Part shown: positions 8,981-19,706 of the stretch, piece by piece
How the letters are laid out: every line of letters starts with the position of its first letter
How positions within the stretch are numbered: the first letter of the stretch is position 1
Source of the DNA: Tamlana sp038148895
GTDB taxonomy: Bacteria; Bacteroidota; Bacteroidia; Flavobacteriales; Flavobacteriaceae
DNA length: 64,000 nt
Assembly: GCA_038148895.1 (NCBI GenBank)
Contig: JBBVGQ010000006.1
Reading direction: 5' to 3' (one strand)
Notes under the pieces: model-generated
Database searches by the model: none
Seen by the model: only the letters and a program-made list of their open reading frames with translations
Told to the model about the DNA's origin: nothing
Program-made: the position numbers and the translations under genes

Positions 8981-9661
8981 ATGCAGAAAACAGGAGTTAT
9001 ATTCGATTTGGATGGTGTTATAGTCGATACCGCAAAATACCATTATTTGGCATGGAAAAATCTTGCCGATAAATTAGGTTTTGAGTTTACTGAAAAACAC
9101 AACGAACTGCTAAAAGGTGTGAGTCGCGTAAGGTCATTGGAGATTTTATTGGAAATTGGAAACATAAAGCTTTCCGAAGAAAAAAAACAAGAATATCTCG
9201 TAACCAAAAACGAAGAATATTTGGGATTTATTACAAAAATGAAAGCTGATGAAATCTTGCCTGGAGCCCTAGAATTACTTGATACATTAGACAGTCTAGG
9301 AATAAAGTATGTGTTGGGTTCTGCCAGCAAAAACGCCCCACTTATTTTGAAACAGGTAGGGATTTTTGAACGATTTGCTGGAATAGTGGATGGCAACAGT
9401 GTTTCAAAAGCGAAACCAGACCCCGAGGTGTTTTTAATCGGCGCTAAAAAGTTAAATATTCCACAAGAAAATTGTATTGTATTTGAAGATGCCATTGCAG
9501 GTATTGAAGCCGCCAATAGAGCTAATATGACATCTATAGGAATTGGCAACGAAGAAACACTTCATGAGGCAGATTACAATTTTGAAAATTTAACGGAAGT
9601 AACTTCCGATTTCATCAAAAAATTAATTTCAGAAAAGAACAAAAAGAAACATAGGGTTTAG
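8981..9661 (+). CDS. pgmB: Beta-phosphoglucomutase (HAD superfamily)
   Basis: Converts beta-glucose-1-phosphate, released by the inverting maltose phosphorylase encoded next, into glucose-6-phosphate. The start is the ATG at 8981, four bases after the transporter stop; an upstream in-frame start overlapping that gene gives a tail without family support. HAD motif I is FDLDGVIVDT, with nucleophile Asp9 and acid/base Asp11. The cap domain follows, then motif II GSASKNAP, the lysine of KAKPDPEVF and motif IV FEDAIAGIEAA. The length of 226 aa is typical. The pgmB-GH65 pair is the usual signature of phosphorolytic maltose use. Confidence 0.95.
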   Translation: MQKTGVIFDLDGVIVDTAKYHYLAWKNLADKLGFEFTEKHNELLKGVSRVRSLEILLEIGNIKLSEEKKQEYLVTKNEEYLGFITKMKADEILPGALELLDTLDSLGIKYVLGSASKNAPLILKQVGIFERFAGIVDGNSVSKAKPDPEVFLIGAKKLNIPQENCIVFEDAIAGIEAANRANMTSIGIGNEETLHEADYNFENLTEVTSDFIKKLISEKNKKKHRV

Positions 9662-9734
9662 ATGAATAGTTCGCTCATAGAGCCGTAACGCTCAAATTGA
9701 AGCAGGCAATCTACGCTCTCATATCTTTAAAAAT

Positions 9735-12041
9735 ATGAATCAAGATTATATAAAACCAGATAACTGGTCCATCATAGAAGAAGGGTTCAATCCCAAACGC
9801 GTAAAATCATCAGAAAGTTTATTCAGCTTAGGAAACGGAGCCATGGGGCAACGTGCAAATTTTGAAGAACTCTATTCTGGCGATACCTTTCAAGGAAGTT
9901 ATATTGCAGGGGTCTATTATCCAGATAAAACCCGCGTGGGTTGGTGGAAAAATGGCTATCCAGAGTATTTTGCTAAAGTGCTTAATGCACCAAATTGGAT
10001 AGGAATTAACGTTGAAATAAACGGCGAACAACTCGATTTATTTACGTGTAAAAAAGTAGAAAATTTTAGGCGAGAGCTTAACATGAAAGAAGGTTGGTTG
10101 TCCAGAAGTTTCATAGCCACATTAAAAAATGGAATTACGGTTGAGGTAAATGCCAAACGTTTTTTAAGCTTGGATTTAGATGAGGTTGGCGCTATTCAAT
10201 ATCAAATCAAACCTTTAAGTGAAAATGCCGAAATTACCTTTCAGCCGTATTTAGATTCTGGAATTACCAACGAAGATACCAATTGGGATGATAAGTTTTG
10301 GGATACAAGAAATGTAAGCCATAAAAATCATCAAGCGTTTATTGAGGCTAAAACTATGAAAACCGATTTTCATACGTGTACATTCATGGAATCCAAAATT
10401 TATATTGATGAAAAATCATTAGTCATTGATCCTAAATTTAAGGCTGATGCAACTTATGCTTCGTTTTACTACAAGCATAAAGTAAAACAAAATGAAACCT
10501 ATACCATCCATAAGTTTGGAGGTTATGTTGTAGATAGAAACCATGAAAAATCTAAGTTGGTTACTGCGGCAAAAGCGGTTTTGAAATTGGTAACCAATAA
10601 AGGCTTCAATGCATTGTTGGAAGACCAAAAGAAAGCTTGGGATTTGATATGGAGCATGTCTGATATTACAATTTCTGGAGACGTTAAGGCACAACAAGGT
10701 ATCCGTTTTAATATTTTCCAATTAAACCAAACCTATTTAGGCCGAGATTCTCGATTAAATATTGGTCCTAAAGGGTTTACAGGTGAAAAATACGGTGGAA
10801 GCACTTATTGGGATACCGAGGCCTATTGCATTCCGTTTTATATGGCTACCAAAGACCAAAATGTGGCAAGAACCCTTTTGGAATACAGATACAATCATTT
10901 GGAAAAGGCTATTGAAAATGCTCAAAAATTAGGGTTTAAAAATGGTGCCGCCCTTTACCCAATGGTAACCATGAATGGCGAAGAATGCCATAACGAGTGG
11001 GAAATCACTTTTGAAGAAATACATAGAAATGGTGCCATTGCTTTTGCAATTTATAACTATTGTCGATACACAGGTGATTACAGTTATATTCCTGAAAAAG
11101 GACTCGAAGTTTTAATCGGAATTGCTCGTTTTTGGCATCAGCGAGCCAATTTTTCAACAGCCAAAAATAAGTATGTTATTTTAGGTGTTACGGGGCCAAA
11201 TGAATATGAAAATAACGTGAATAATAACTGGTACACCAATTATTTAGCACAATGGTGTATTAATTATGCACTTGAAAATATCGGTAAAGTTGAAGAAGAA
11301 TATGCTTCAGATTTTACTAGAATTATGAATAAAGTCAAGCTATCAACTTTAGAATTGGCAGAGTGGAAGGCAGTAGCAGACAACATGTATTTTCCGTTTT
11401 CAGAAAAACATAATGTATATCTTCAGCAAGACGGATTTTTAGATAAAGAACTGATTACCGTGGCCGATTTAGATAAAAGCCAACGCCCAATCAATCAAAA
11501 ATGGAGTTGGGATCATATTTTGCGATCACCCTACATTAAACAGGCCGATGTTTTACAGGGTTTCTACTTTTTTGAAGACCATTTTACAGAAGAACAACTA
11601 GAACGCCATTTTGATTTTTATGAGCCTTTTACGGTTCATGAAAGCTCATTATCACCATGTGTACACAGTATCCAAGCAGCAAAATTAGGTAAGATGGGGC
11701 AAGCTTATAAGTTCTATTTGCGTACCTCTCGTTTAGATTTGGACGATTATAACAAAGAAGTTCATGAAGGACTACACATTACTTCGATGGCTGGCACTTG
11801 GATGAGTATAGTTGAAGGATTTGGAGGTATGCGTGTTAAGGACAACAAATTGTCGTTTAAGCCCAAAATACCAAAACAATGGGATGCTTATTCGTTTAAG
11901 GTCAATTTTAGAAATCAAATTTTAAAGGTAGAAGTGTGCCAAAATGATACCAAGTTTGAATTGGAAGGTAATGCCGAACTACAAATATTGGTGAATAATT
12001 TACCCGTAACCATAACCCCAAATAGTTTGATAACTGTTTAA
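9735..12041 (+). CDS. GH65 maltose phosphorylase
   Basis: Cytoplasmic inverting phosphorylase: maltose plus phosphate gives beta-glucose-1-phosphate and glucose. The N-terminal beta-sandwich domain (about 1-260) precedes an (alpha/alpha)6 barrel. The catalytic acid is Glu490 in GVTGPNEYENN, matching the GP(D/N)EY motif of the family. Other GH65 landmarks are YWDTEAYCIPF, GALYPMVT and NQKWSWDH. The length of 768 aa is normal and there is no signal peptide, which fits a cytoplasmic role. Adjacent pgmB supports a phosphorylase rather than a hydrolase. Kojibiose or trehalose phosphorylase cannot be excluded from sequence alone, but the starch context favours maltose. Confidence 0.9.
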   Translation: MNQDYIKPDNWSIIEEGFNPKRVKSSESLFSLGNGAMGQRANFEELYSGDTFQGSYIAGVYYPDKTRVGWWKNGYPEYFAKVLNAPNWIGINVEINGEQLDLFTCKKVENFRRELNMKEGWLSRSFIATLKNGITVEVNAKRFLSLDLDEVGAIQYQIKPLSENAEITFQPYLDSGITNEDTNWDDKFWDTRNVSHKNHQAFIEAKTMKTDFHTCTFMESKIYIDEKSLVIDPKFKADATYASFYYKHKVKQNETYTIHKFGGYVVDRNHEKSKLVTAAKAVLKLVTNKGFNALLEDQKKAWDLIWSMSDITISGDVKAQQGIRFNIFQLNQTYLGRDSRLNIGPKGFTGEKYGGSTYWDTEAYCIPFYMATKDQNVARTLLEYRYNHLEKAIENAQKLGFKNGAALYPMVTMNGEECHNEWEITFEEIHRNGAIAFAIYNYCRYTGDYSYIPEKGLEVLIGIARFWHQRANFSTAKNKYVILGVTGPNEYENNVNNNWYTNYLAQWCINYALENIGKVEEEYASDFTRIMNKVKLSTLELAEWKAVADNMYFPFSEKHNVYLQQDGFLDKELITVADLDKSQRPINQKWSWDHILRSPYIKQADVLQGFYFFEDHFTEEQLERHFDFYEPFTVHESSLSPCVHSIQAAKLGKMGQAYKFYLRTSRLDLDDYNKEVHEGLHITSMAGTWMSIVEGFGGMRVKDNKLSFKPKIPKQWDAYSFKVNFRNQILKVEVCQNDTKFELEGNAELQILVNNLPVTITPNSLITV

Positions 12042-12056
12042 CAAAATCTAATTAGA

Positions 12057-14168
12057 ATGAGATTATTTATTTTATCAATAGCGATTATTTTTTCCATATT
12101 TATTGGAAACGCCCAAGAATTGAAATCTCCTAATGGCGAGTTAATGATGCAGTTTTCATTGGAGGCCAATGGTGTACCAACCTATAATTTGTCATATAAA
12201 AGCAAACCCGTTATAAAATCTAGCCGATTAGGATTTATACTTAAAGACGATGAAAAGTCACTAATGGATGATTTCGCCATTTCAAGTACGGAAACAACTT
12301 CATTTGATTCAACTTGGCAACCCGTTTGGGGAGAACAGAAGGAAATAAGAAACCGTTACAATGAATTGGCGGTTACCTTAACACAAAATGAAACAGAACG
12401 GAAAATTTTAATTTGTTTTAGGTTGTTTAACGATGGCTTAGGTTTTCGCTACGAATTTCCCACCCAAGAAAACCTTGTGTATTTTGTGATTAAAGAGGAA
12501 AAAACACAATTTGCCATGACGGGGAACCACACAGCTTTTTGGATTCCAGGAGATTACGATACACAGGAATACGATTATACAGAATCAAAATTATCTAAAA
12601 TACGAGAAAAATTTGATTCTGCTGTAACCGATAATGCGTCGCAAGAACAATTTTCTCCAACGGGTGTTCAAACGGCACTGATGATGAAAACAGATGATGG
12701 GCTTTACATCAATTTACATGAAGCGGCTCTTATTGATTATTCATGTATGCACCTTAATTTAGATGATGAAAATTTCATTTTTGAATCACATTTAACCCCA
12801 GACGCCATAGGCGACAAGGGCTATATGCAAGCTCCTTGCAAAACACCTTGGAGAACGATTATTGTTAGCGATGATGCCCGCGATATTCTTGCTTCGAAAA
12901 TAACGTTGAACTTAAATGACCCCTGTGAAATTGAAGACACTTCATGGATAAAACCAGTGAAATATGTCGGTGTTTGGTGGGAAATGATTACCGGTAAAAG
13001 TTCTTGGGCTTACACAGATGATTTGCCTGCTGTTCAACTTGGAAAAACAGATTTCTCGGAAGTTAAACCCAACGGAAAGCATGCAGCAAACACAGCACAC
13101 GTAAAAGAATATATTGATTTTGCGGCAAAACATGGTTTTGATGGTGTGCTTGTTGAAGGTTGGAATGAAGGTTGGGAAGATTGGTTTGGGCAATCAAAAG
13201 ATTATGTGTTTGATTTTGTAACGCCTTACCCGGATTTTGATGTGGAAGAAATACATGAATATGCAAAATCCAACGGGGTAAAAATGATTATGCACCATGA
13301 AACTTCAGGTTCTATACGGAATTATGAGCGCCACATGGACAAGGCCTATCAATTCATGAAAGATAACGGATATGATGCCGTAAAAAGTGGCTATGTTGGG
13401 AATATTTTACCTCGAGGTGAACATCATTATAGCCAATGGATTGTAAACCACTACCAATATGCCATAGAAAAGGCAGCCGATTATCAAGTGATGGTCAATG
13501 CCCATGAGGCAGTGAGGCCAACAGGTATTTGCAGAACTTACCCAAATTTAATTGGTAATGAATCGGCAAGAGGTACCGAATTTCAAGCTTTTGGTGGTTC
13601 AAAACCAAACCATGTTACGCTTTTGCCTTTTACACGTTTAATTGGTGGTCCAATGGATTATACCCCTGGTGTTTTTGAAATGGACATTAGCAAACTTAAT
13701 CCGGATAATAACTCCCACGTAAACAGCACCATTGCCAATCAGTTGGCACTCTACGTTACCATGTATAGTCCTTTACAAATGGCAGCTGATTTGCCAGAAA
13801 ATTACAATCGATTTTTAGATGCTTTTCAGTTTATAATAGATGTTGCCATAGATTGGGATGAAAGTATTTATTTAGAGGCAGAGCCAGGCCGTTACATTAC
13901 GGTGGCACGTAAAGAAAAAGGTGCAAACAATTGGTTTATAGGTAATGTTAATGGTCTTGATGCCAGAACTTCAACTATTAAATTGAGCTTTTTAGAACCG
14001 GGTAAAAAATATAAAGCCACTATTTATGCCGATGCCAAAGACGCCCATTATAAAACCAATCCGCAGGCTTATACTATTAAAACCAAAAACGTAACCAATA
14101 AATCAAAATTAGTGCAATTATCTGTTCCGGGCGGAGGGTATGCCGTTAGTATTGAAGAAATTAAATAA
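12057..14168 (+). CDS. susB: GH97 alpha-glucosidase, SusB-like
   Basis: Periplasmic exo-alpha-glucosidase that releases glucose from malto-oligosaccharides. A signal peptide covers residues 1-19 (...FIGNAQ) with no lipobox. The N-terminal beta-sandwich opens with LKSPNGELMMQFSLE, followed by a (beta/alpha)8 barrel at about 300-600 (VGVWWEM, GFDGVLVEGWNEGW). Glutamates at 484 (NAHEAVRPTG), 502 and 508 (NESARGTEF) lie where SusB carries catalytic and calcium-binding carboxylates. Retention of the Glu in AHEAVRPTG points to the inverting alpha-glucosidase branch rather than the retaining alpha-galactosidase branch. It is 15 bp after the GH65 gene. Confidence 0.92.
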   Translation: MRLFILSIAIIFSIFIGNAQELKSPNGELMMQFSLEANGVPTYNLSYKSKPVIKSSRLGFILKDDEKSLMDDFAISSTETTSFDSTWQPVWGEQKEIRNRYNELAVTLTQNETERKILICFRLFNDGLGFRYEFPTQENLVYFVIKEEKTQFAMTGNHTAFWIPGDYDTQEYDYTESKLSKIREKFDSAVTDNASQEQFSPTGVQTALMMKTDDGLYINLHEAALIDYSCMHLNLDDENFIFESHLTPDAIGDKGYMQAPCKTPWRTIIVSDDARDILASKITLNLNDPCEIEDTSWIKPVKYVGVWWEMITGKSSWAYTDDLPAVQLGKTDFSEVKPNGKHAANTAHVKEYIDFAAKHGFDGVLVEGWNEGWEDWFGQSKDYVFDFVTPYPDFDVEEIHEYAKSNGVKMIMHHETSGSIRNYERHMDKAYQFMKDNGYDAVKSGYVGNILPRGEHHYSQWIVNHYQYAIEKAADYQVMVNAHEAVRPTGICRTYPNLIGNESARGTEFQAFGGSKPNHVTLLPFTRLIGGPMDYTPGVFEMDISKLNPDNNSHVNSTIANQLALYVTMYSPLQMAADLPENYNRFLDAFQFIIDVAIDWDESIYLEAEPGRYITVARKEKGANNWFIGNVNGLDARTSTIKLSFLEPGKKYKATIYADAKDAHYKTNPQAYTIKTKNVTNKSKLVQLSVPGGGYAVSIEEIK

Positions 14169-14180
14169 AGTAAACCAATT

Positions 14181-16157
14181 ATGGATTATTTAAAACAACA
14201 AAAACATGCCAAACCTTTCATTTTAATTGCTTTGGTGTTTGTAATTACGTTAAATTTATCTTGCAAAAAACAAAGCACTATGAACGACGGGTTTGATGCT
14301 AAAACTTCAATAGTCGAAAAATACGACATTCAACGTGTTGAGCCACCAAATTGGTGGGTTGGTTTCAAGGATTCAGAATTGCAGTTGATGGTGAAACATC
14401 CCAACATTTCTGAATGGACTCCTGAAATTTCATATGAAGGTGTTTCCGTAGTAAATGTTCATAAAGCGGATAGCCCGAATTATTTGTTCATCGATTTAAA
14501 CGTGTCAGAAACCGCAATTGCAGGTAAATTCAATATCATTTTTAAAAAGGAAGGTGAAGATGATTTGGCGTATACCTACGAGTTAAAATCTAGGGACAGG
14601 CCATCTGAAGATTACAAGGGTTTTGACAGTAGCGATGTTATTTATTTAATAACTCCAGATAGGTTCGCAAACGGAAATCCTGAGAATGACATTGTTGAAA
14701 ATTTAAAGGAAAAATCCATTGATAGAACAGATGACTATGCCAGGCACGGTGGCGATATTGAGGGTATTTCAAATCATTTAAATTACATTGAAGATTTAGG
14801 TTTTACGGCAGTTTGGCCTTGTCCACTGCTTACAAACGATATGCCCCAAAGTTCATATCATGGATATGCCATTACCGATTATTATGAAATTGACCCGAGA
14901 TATGGAACTTTGGAAGAGTATGTGGCTTTGTCTAAAAAATTGTCTGAAAGGGGCATGAAATTAATCATGGACCAAGTGGCCAACCATTGTGGTGTAGAGC
15001 ATTGGTGGATGAAAGATTTGCCGTTTAAAGATTGGATAAACCATCAAGACAGTTATGTTGAAAACATTGAGAATTGGGATGGTAGCAAAAGTATTACCAC
15101 AAACCACAGACGCACTACAAACCAAGATATTTATGCATCTCAATTAGATAAAAATGCCATGAGCGAAGGTTGGTTTGTTTCGGCCATGCCAGACTTAAAC
15201 CAAAGAAATCCATTCATGGCTAAGTATACCATCCAGAACAGTATTTGGTGGATTGAAACAGCTAAACTTGGAGGTATAAGGCAAGACACCTACCCGTATC
15301 CTGATAAAAATTTTATGAGTAAATGGGCGGGAGCAATTATGAATGAATATCCAAACTTCAGTATTGTTGGAGAAGAATGGACGACCAATCCATTGCTAAT
15401 CGCCTATTGGCAGCAAGGGCATATCAATAGGGATGGCTATAACTCCAACTTGAAATCGCCCATGGATTTCGCAATGCAGGAAACTATTGTAAAAGGCCTG
15501 AATGATGAAGAATCTTGGGACTCCGGCCTAATAGGGATTTATAGAGGTTTGGCCAACGATTTTGCTTATGCAAGCCCCAAGGACATTATGGTTTTTCCCG
15601 ATAATCATGATATGAGTCGCATATTTACCCAATTACACGGCAATATTGAAAATACCAAAATGGCCTTGAGCTATATTTTGACAATGCCCCGTATTCCACA
15701 AATTTACTATGGTACCGAAATTTTGATGAACGATTTTGATAACCCTGGAGACCACGGTCTGGTACGTACAGATTTTCCTGGGGGCTGGGAAGGTGATGTC
15801 ATAAATGCATTTACGGGTAAAGGCTTGAGCTTGGAGCAGAAAGACATGCAGTTGTTCCTCAAAAAAATACTGAATTATAGAAAAAACAGTCAAGCCATTC
15901 ATGAAGGTAAAACCATTCACTTTGCACCAGAAAATGGCGTTTATGTGTTGTTCAGGATTTTTGATGATGAAACTGTCATTCAAATAATGAATAAAAATAA
16001 CGTTCCAATTGAGTTGGATTTAAGTAGATTCAAAGAAATTGGTCTCGATGGAAAAATAGTGCACGATATCATAAATGGAGAAAGCCAAACTTGGAAAGGT
16101 TCATTTTCATTAAAGGATAAAGGCAGTGTTATTCTAACGACAAAAGGAAATGGCTAA
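14181..16157 (+). CDS. susA: GH13 neopullulanase/cyclomaltodextrinase-like lipoprotein
   Basis: Alpha-amylase family enzyme anchored by a lipobox ending at Cys28 (LNLSC), so periplasmic or surface. Residues about 55-140 (PPNWWVGF onwards) resemble the N-terminal domain of cyclomaltodextrinases and SusA-type neopullulanases. The catalytic barrel shows all four GH13 regions: DQVANH (Asp264), GGIRQD (nucleophile Asp369), VGEEW (acid/base Glu398) and PDNHD (Asp477). A C-terminal beta domain follows. The length of 658 aa fits. It probably cleaves linear or cyclic maltodextrins to maltose/maltotriose inside the envelope. The stop overlaps the next start (TAATG). Confidence 0.9.
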   Translation: MDYLKQQKHAKPFILIALVFVITLNLSCKKQSTMNDGFDAKTSIVEKYDIQRVEPPNWWVGFKDSELQLMVKHPNISEWTPEISYEGVSVVNVHKADSPNYLFIDLNVSETAIAGKFNIIFKKEGEDDLAYTYELKSRDRPSEDYKGFDSSDVIYLITPDRFANGNPENDIVENLKEKSIDRTDDYARHGGDIEGISNHLNYIEDLGFTAVWPCPLLTNDMPQSSYHGYAITDYYEIDPRYGTLEEYVALSKKLSERGMKLIMDQVANHCGVEHWWMKDLPFKDWINHQDSYVENIENWDGSKSITTNHRRTTNQDIYASQLDKNAMSEGWFVSAMPDLNQRNPFMAKYTIQNSIWWIETAKLGGIRQDTYPYPDKNFMSKWAGAIMNEYPNFSIVGEEWTTNPLLIAYWQQGHINRDGYNSNLKSPMDFAMQETIVKGLNDEESWDSGLIGIYRGLANDFAYASPKDIMVFPDNHDMSRIFTQLHGNIENTKMALSYILTMPRIPQIYYGTEILMNDFDNPGDHGLVRTDFPGGWEGDVINAFTGKGLSLEQKDMQLFLKKILNYRKNSQAIHEGKTIHFAPENGVYVLFRIFDDETVIQIMNKNNVPIELDLSRFKEIGLDGKIVHDIINGESQTWKGSFSLKDKGSVILTTKGNG

Positions 16158-18043
16158 TGGGCGTTAACTTAAAATCAATCATAATTACTATCGGATTATT
16201 TATGTTTTTTATTAGTTGTGGGCAGCGGAAAAAGGAAGCAAAAACTACTGTAGAAAATACAGAGAAAGTTCAAGGGAAATTAGTGGTTTATCAAGTGTTT
16301 ACACGCTTGTTTGGAAACACAAATACCACCAACAAACCTTGGGGAACCATTGAAGAAAATGGCGTGGGTAAGTTTAACGACTTTACAGATAGGGCTTTAG
16401 AGGAAATCAAGGATTTAGGTGTTACCCACATTTGGTACACAGGTGTGCCGCACCATAATGTTATTACCGATTATACAAAATATGGCATTTCAAATGATGA
16501 CCCCGATGTTGTAAAGGGACGTGCCGGTTCACCTTATGCCGTCAAGGATTATTACAATGTTAATCCAGATTTGGCAGTAAATGTTGAAAACCGTTTAGAG
16601 GAATTTGAGGCTTTAATTGAACGCTCCCACAAAATAGGTTTGAAAGTAATTATTGATATCGTGCCCAATCATGTGGCCCGAAATTATAAAAGTATTTCCA
16701 AACCTGAAGGGGTGAGGGATTTTGGAGAGGATGATGATACTTCCGTCGCCTACAACGTAAATAATAATTTCTATTACAACCCAGACGAATCCTTTAAAGT
16801 GCCTCATTGGGAAGGGGGTTATGTGCCCCTTGGAGGAGAAAAAAATCCGTTGGCTGATGGGAATTTTGATGAAGCTCCTGCAAAATGGACGGGTAATGGG
16901 TCGCGCTTATCGCAACCAAATTTTAATGATTGGTACGAAACTGTTAAAGTGAATTACGGTATTTCTCCTGAAGGCAGTAAGGATTTTGATGAATTGCTAG
17001 ATGGATTTGAAAATGAAAACTATAAGAAGCATTTTGAGTTTTGGCAAGATAAACCAGTTCCAAATTCATGGATAAAATTTCGCGATATTGCTTTGTATTG
17101 GTTAGATAAAGGGGTTGATGGTTTTCGTTATGATATGGCAGAAATGGTGCCCGTGGAGTTTTGGAGTTTCATGAATTCTTCAATAAAAATGAAAAACCCA
17201 GATGCCTTTTTGTTGGCCGAGGTTTACAATCCGGCTTTGTACCGAGATTATATCAAAAAAGGCAAAATGGATTATCTCTATGATAAAGTCCAATTATACG
17301 ATACCATAAAGCACATCATTCAGGGCAACGGTAAAACAGATAATATTCCACCTATTCTTGACGAACTTAAAGATATTGAACACCATATGCTGCACTTTCT
17401 TGAAAACCATGACGAGCAGCGTTTGGCAAGTCCAGATTTTGCTGGGAACGCTGAAAAAGGAAAGCCGGCTATGGTGGTTTCAGCTACCTTAACAACAGCA
17501 CCGACCATGATTTATTTTGGACAGGAAGTAGGGGAGGACGGTTCAGAAGATGCAGGTTTTGGTTCGCCCACTAGAACCTCCATTTTTGATTATGTTGGTG
17601 TACCGGCACATCAGCGTTGGGTAAACAACAAGAAATTTGACGGTGGTCAATTATCCGAATCCGAAAAGGAATTGAGGGATTTTTATAAACGGTTATTGAA
17701 CTTTACTATTTCTAGTTCTGCATTGGCAGGGAAATATCAAGATATCCATTTATTCAACCGCAAAAATACAGAACATTACGGTGACAAAGTGTTTTCCTTT
17801 GTGCGTTGTAGTGAAGCTGAAAAGTTAATTATTGCTTCAAATTTTGATGCTGTAAATCATCAACAATTTAATCTGCAAATTCCCCAAATCATTATCGAGT
17901 CATGGGGAATGACCAATGGAACTTACCAAGTTGAAGATCAGTTGTATCATCAATTCTTAGGTCAATTACTTGTTGAAAACAATGTTGGCAGCCTTCAAAT
18001 GCAATTAAAACCATTGGAATCCTTCATTTTAAGAATTCAATAA
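16157..18043 (+). CDS. GH13 alpha-amylase family lipoprotein
   Basis: Second of three consecutive GH13 lipoproteins; its start overlaps the stop of the previous gene by one base, so translation is probably coupled. The lipobox ends at Cys21 (FFISC). Conserved regions are IDIVPNH, GVDGFRYD (nucleophile Asp326), LLAEVY (acid/base Glu355) and LENHDEQR (Asp419). An insert of about 90 residues with many Asn and Gly between regions I and II is larger than in the neighbouring enzymes. The C-terminal domain is short. Specificity cannot be read from sequence; alpha-1,4-maltodextrin hydrolysis is inferred from the locus. Confidence 0.87.
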   Translation: MGVNLKSIIITIGLFMFFISCGQRKKEAKTTVENTEKVQGKLVVYQVFTRLFGNTNTTNKPWGTIEENGVGKFNDFTDRALEEIKDLGVTHIWYTGVPHHNVITDYTKYGISNDDPDVVKGRAGSPYAVKDYYNVNPDLAVNVENRLEEFEALIERSHKIGLKVIIDIVPNHVARNYKSISKPEGVRDFGEDDDTSVAYNVNNNFYYNPDESFKVPHWEGGYVPLGGEKNPLADGNFDEAPAKWTGNGSRLSQPNFNDWYETVKVNYGISPEGSKDFDELLDGFENENYKKHFEFWQDKPVPNSWIKFRDIALYWLDKGVDGFRYDMAEMVPVEFWSFMNSSIKMKNPDAFLLAEVYNPALYRDYIKKGKMDYLYDKVQLYDTIKHIIQGNGKTDNIPPILDELKDIEHHMLHFLENHDEQRLASPDFAGNAEKGKPAMVVSATLTTAPTMIYFGQEVGEDGSEDAGFGSPTRTSIFDYVGVPAHQRWVNNKKFDGGQLSESEKELRDFYKRLLNFTISSSALAGKYQDIHLFNRKNTEHYGDKVFSFVRCSEAEKLIIASNFDAVNHQQFNLQIPQIIIESWGMTNGTYQVEDQLYHQFLGQLLVENNVGSLQMQLKPLESFILRIQ

Positions 18044-18044
18044 C

Positions 18045-19703
18045 ATGCGAAGAATCTTTCTGCTTTTGGTACTGGCTATCTTCTTTTTTAGTTGCAAGGA
18101 AAAAGAAGTAAAAGAAATGACAAAACAAACGGGAACCCCTTTTGTATGGGAAGGAGTCAATGTATATTTTTTGCTAGTAGATAGATTTTACAATGGAGAT
18201 AAAACAAACGATGTAAATTTTAACAGAACTGGGGAAACAGGCAAACTTCGTGGCTTTGAAGGAGGTGACATAAAAGGTGTAACCCAAAAAATTAAAGACG
18301 GTTATTTTACCGGTTTAGGAATAAATGCCATTTGGATGACCCCAATTGTAGAACAGATTCATGGGGGCACAGATGAGGGCACTGGTATGAGTTATGGTTT
18401 TCACGGATATTGGGCTAGTGATTGGACGGCTATAGATCCAAATTTTGGGACAAACGAAGACCTGCTAGAATTAGTTGAAACAGCCCATAAACATGGTATT
18501 CGAATTTTATTGGATGCCGTTATAAACCATACAGGGCCTGTAACTGATGATGATACGGTATGGCCAGAAACATGGGTGCGAACCCAACCACAATGCGATT
18601 ATAGTTCTTTTGAATCCACAGTTACCTGTACATTGGTGAAAAACCTTCCGGATATCAAGACTGAAAGTAATGAGCCTGTTGACTTACCTCCGCAGTTGAT
18701 TGAAAAATGGAAGAAAGAAGGACGATACGAACAAGAAATTGCCGAGTTAGATGCTTTTTTTGAACGAACAAATTACCCAAGGGCACCAAGATTTTACATC
18801 ATGAAATGGCTAACCGATTATATAACAGAATTTGGTATTGATGGCTATCGGGTGGATACAGTGAAACATACAGAGCCCTATGTTTGGCAAGAATTTAAAG
18901 ACCAATGTGATTTTGCCTTTGCTAATTACAAAAAGAACAACCCAGAAAAGGTTTTGGATGATAACAATTTTTATTTGGTTGGTGAGGTTTACAATTATAA
19001 CATTTCTGCAGGAAAGGCTTTTGATTTTGGAGATAAAAAGGTGAACTATTTTGACGATGCTTTTCAGGGTTTGATAAATTTTGAAATAAAATGGAATGCT
19101 GCCCAGCAACCTATAGAAGGCATGTTTAAGAAATATTCAGATATCTTGAATTCAGAATTAAAAGGTTATGGCGTGTTAAACTATTTAAGCTCCCATGACG
19201 ATGGCGAACCATTTGATGCTGCTCGTAAAAAACCTTATGAAACAGCAATAAAGTTATTGTTGTGCCCCGGAACATCCCAAGTTTATTACGGTGATGAGTC
19301 TGCACGTTCATTGGTGATTGAAGATACTGAAGGTGATGCCACGTTGCGTTCATTTATGAATTGGGATGCCATAGCAAACAATGACAAAACGATTGAAATT
19401 TTGGCCCATTGGCAGAAACTTGGGCAGTTCCGTGCAAATCATCCTTCAATTGGAGCAGGGATACATCAAATGTTAACCGAGAATCCTTATGTGTTTTCTC
19501 GAAGCTTTTCAAAAAACGGTTTAGATGATAATGTTATTATAGGTTTAAACCTCCAAAAGGGAAATAAGGTTATTGACGTTTCGAAAGTATTTAAGGAAGG
19601 AGAAGAAATACGTGATGCATATTCTGATTTAACTTCAACTGTTCAAAATGGGAGAATAGAAATTAGTTCCCCATACAACTTAATGTTATTGGAAAAACTG
19701 TAA
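18045..19703 (+). CDS. GH13 alpha-amylase lipoprotein, SusG-like role
   Basis: Third GH13 enzyme and last gene of the operon, one base after the previous stop. The lipobox ends at Cys17 (FFFSC) and is followed by KEKEVKE, an acidic/basic tail compatible with surface export. Regions are LLDAVINH, GIDGYRVD (nucleophile Asp271), LVGEVY (acid/base Glu314) and LSSHDD (Asp385). Region IV has Ser where most members have Asn before His-Asp. The 552-residue length lacks room for a large extra binding module. It could be the starch-degrading surface enzyme, but cell position is inference. The gene converges on lacI with a 3-bp gap and no terminator hairpin is visible. Confidence 0.87.
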   Translation: MRRIFLLLVLAIFFFSCKEKEVKEMTKQTGTPFVWEGVNVYFLLVDRFYNGDKTNDVNFNRTGETGKLRGFEGGDIKGVTQKIKDGYFTGLGINAIWMTPIVEQIHGGTDEGTGMSYGFHGYWASDWTAIDPNFGTNEDLLELVETAHKHGIRILLDAVINHTGPVTDDDTVWPETWVRTQPQCDYSSFESTVTCTLVKNLPDIKTESNEPVDLPPQLIEKWKKEGRYEQEIAELDAFFERTNYPRAPRFYIMKWLTDYITEFGIDGYRVDTVKHTEPYVWQEFKDQCDFAFANYKKNNPEKVLDDNNFYLVGEVYNYNISAGKAFDFGDKKVNYFDDAFQGLINFEIKWNAAQQPIEGMFKKYSDILNSELKGYGVLNYLSSHDDGEPFDAARKKPYETAIKLLLCPGTSQVYYGDESARSLVIEDTEGDATLRSFMNWDAIANNDKTIEILAHWQKLGQFRANHPSIGAGIHQMLTENPYVFSRSFSKNGLDDNVIIGLNLQKGNKVIDVSKVFKEGEEIRDAYSDLTSTVQNGRIEISSPYNLMLLEKL

Positions 19704-19706
19704 ACG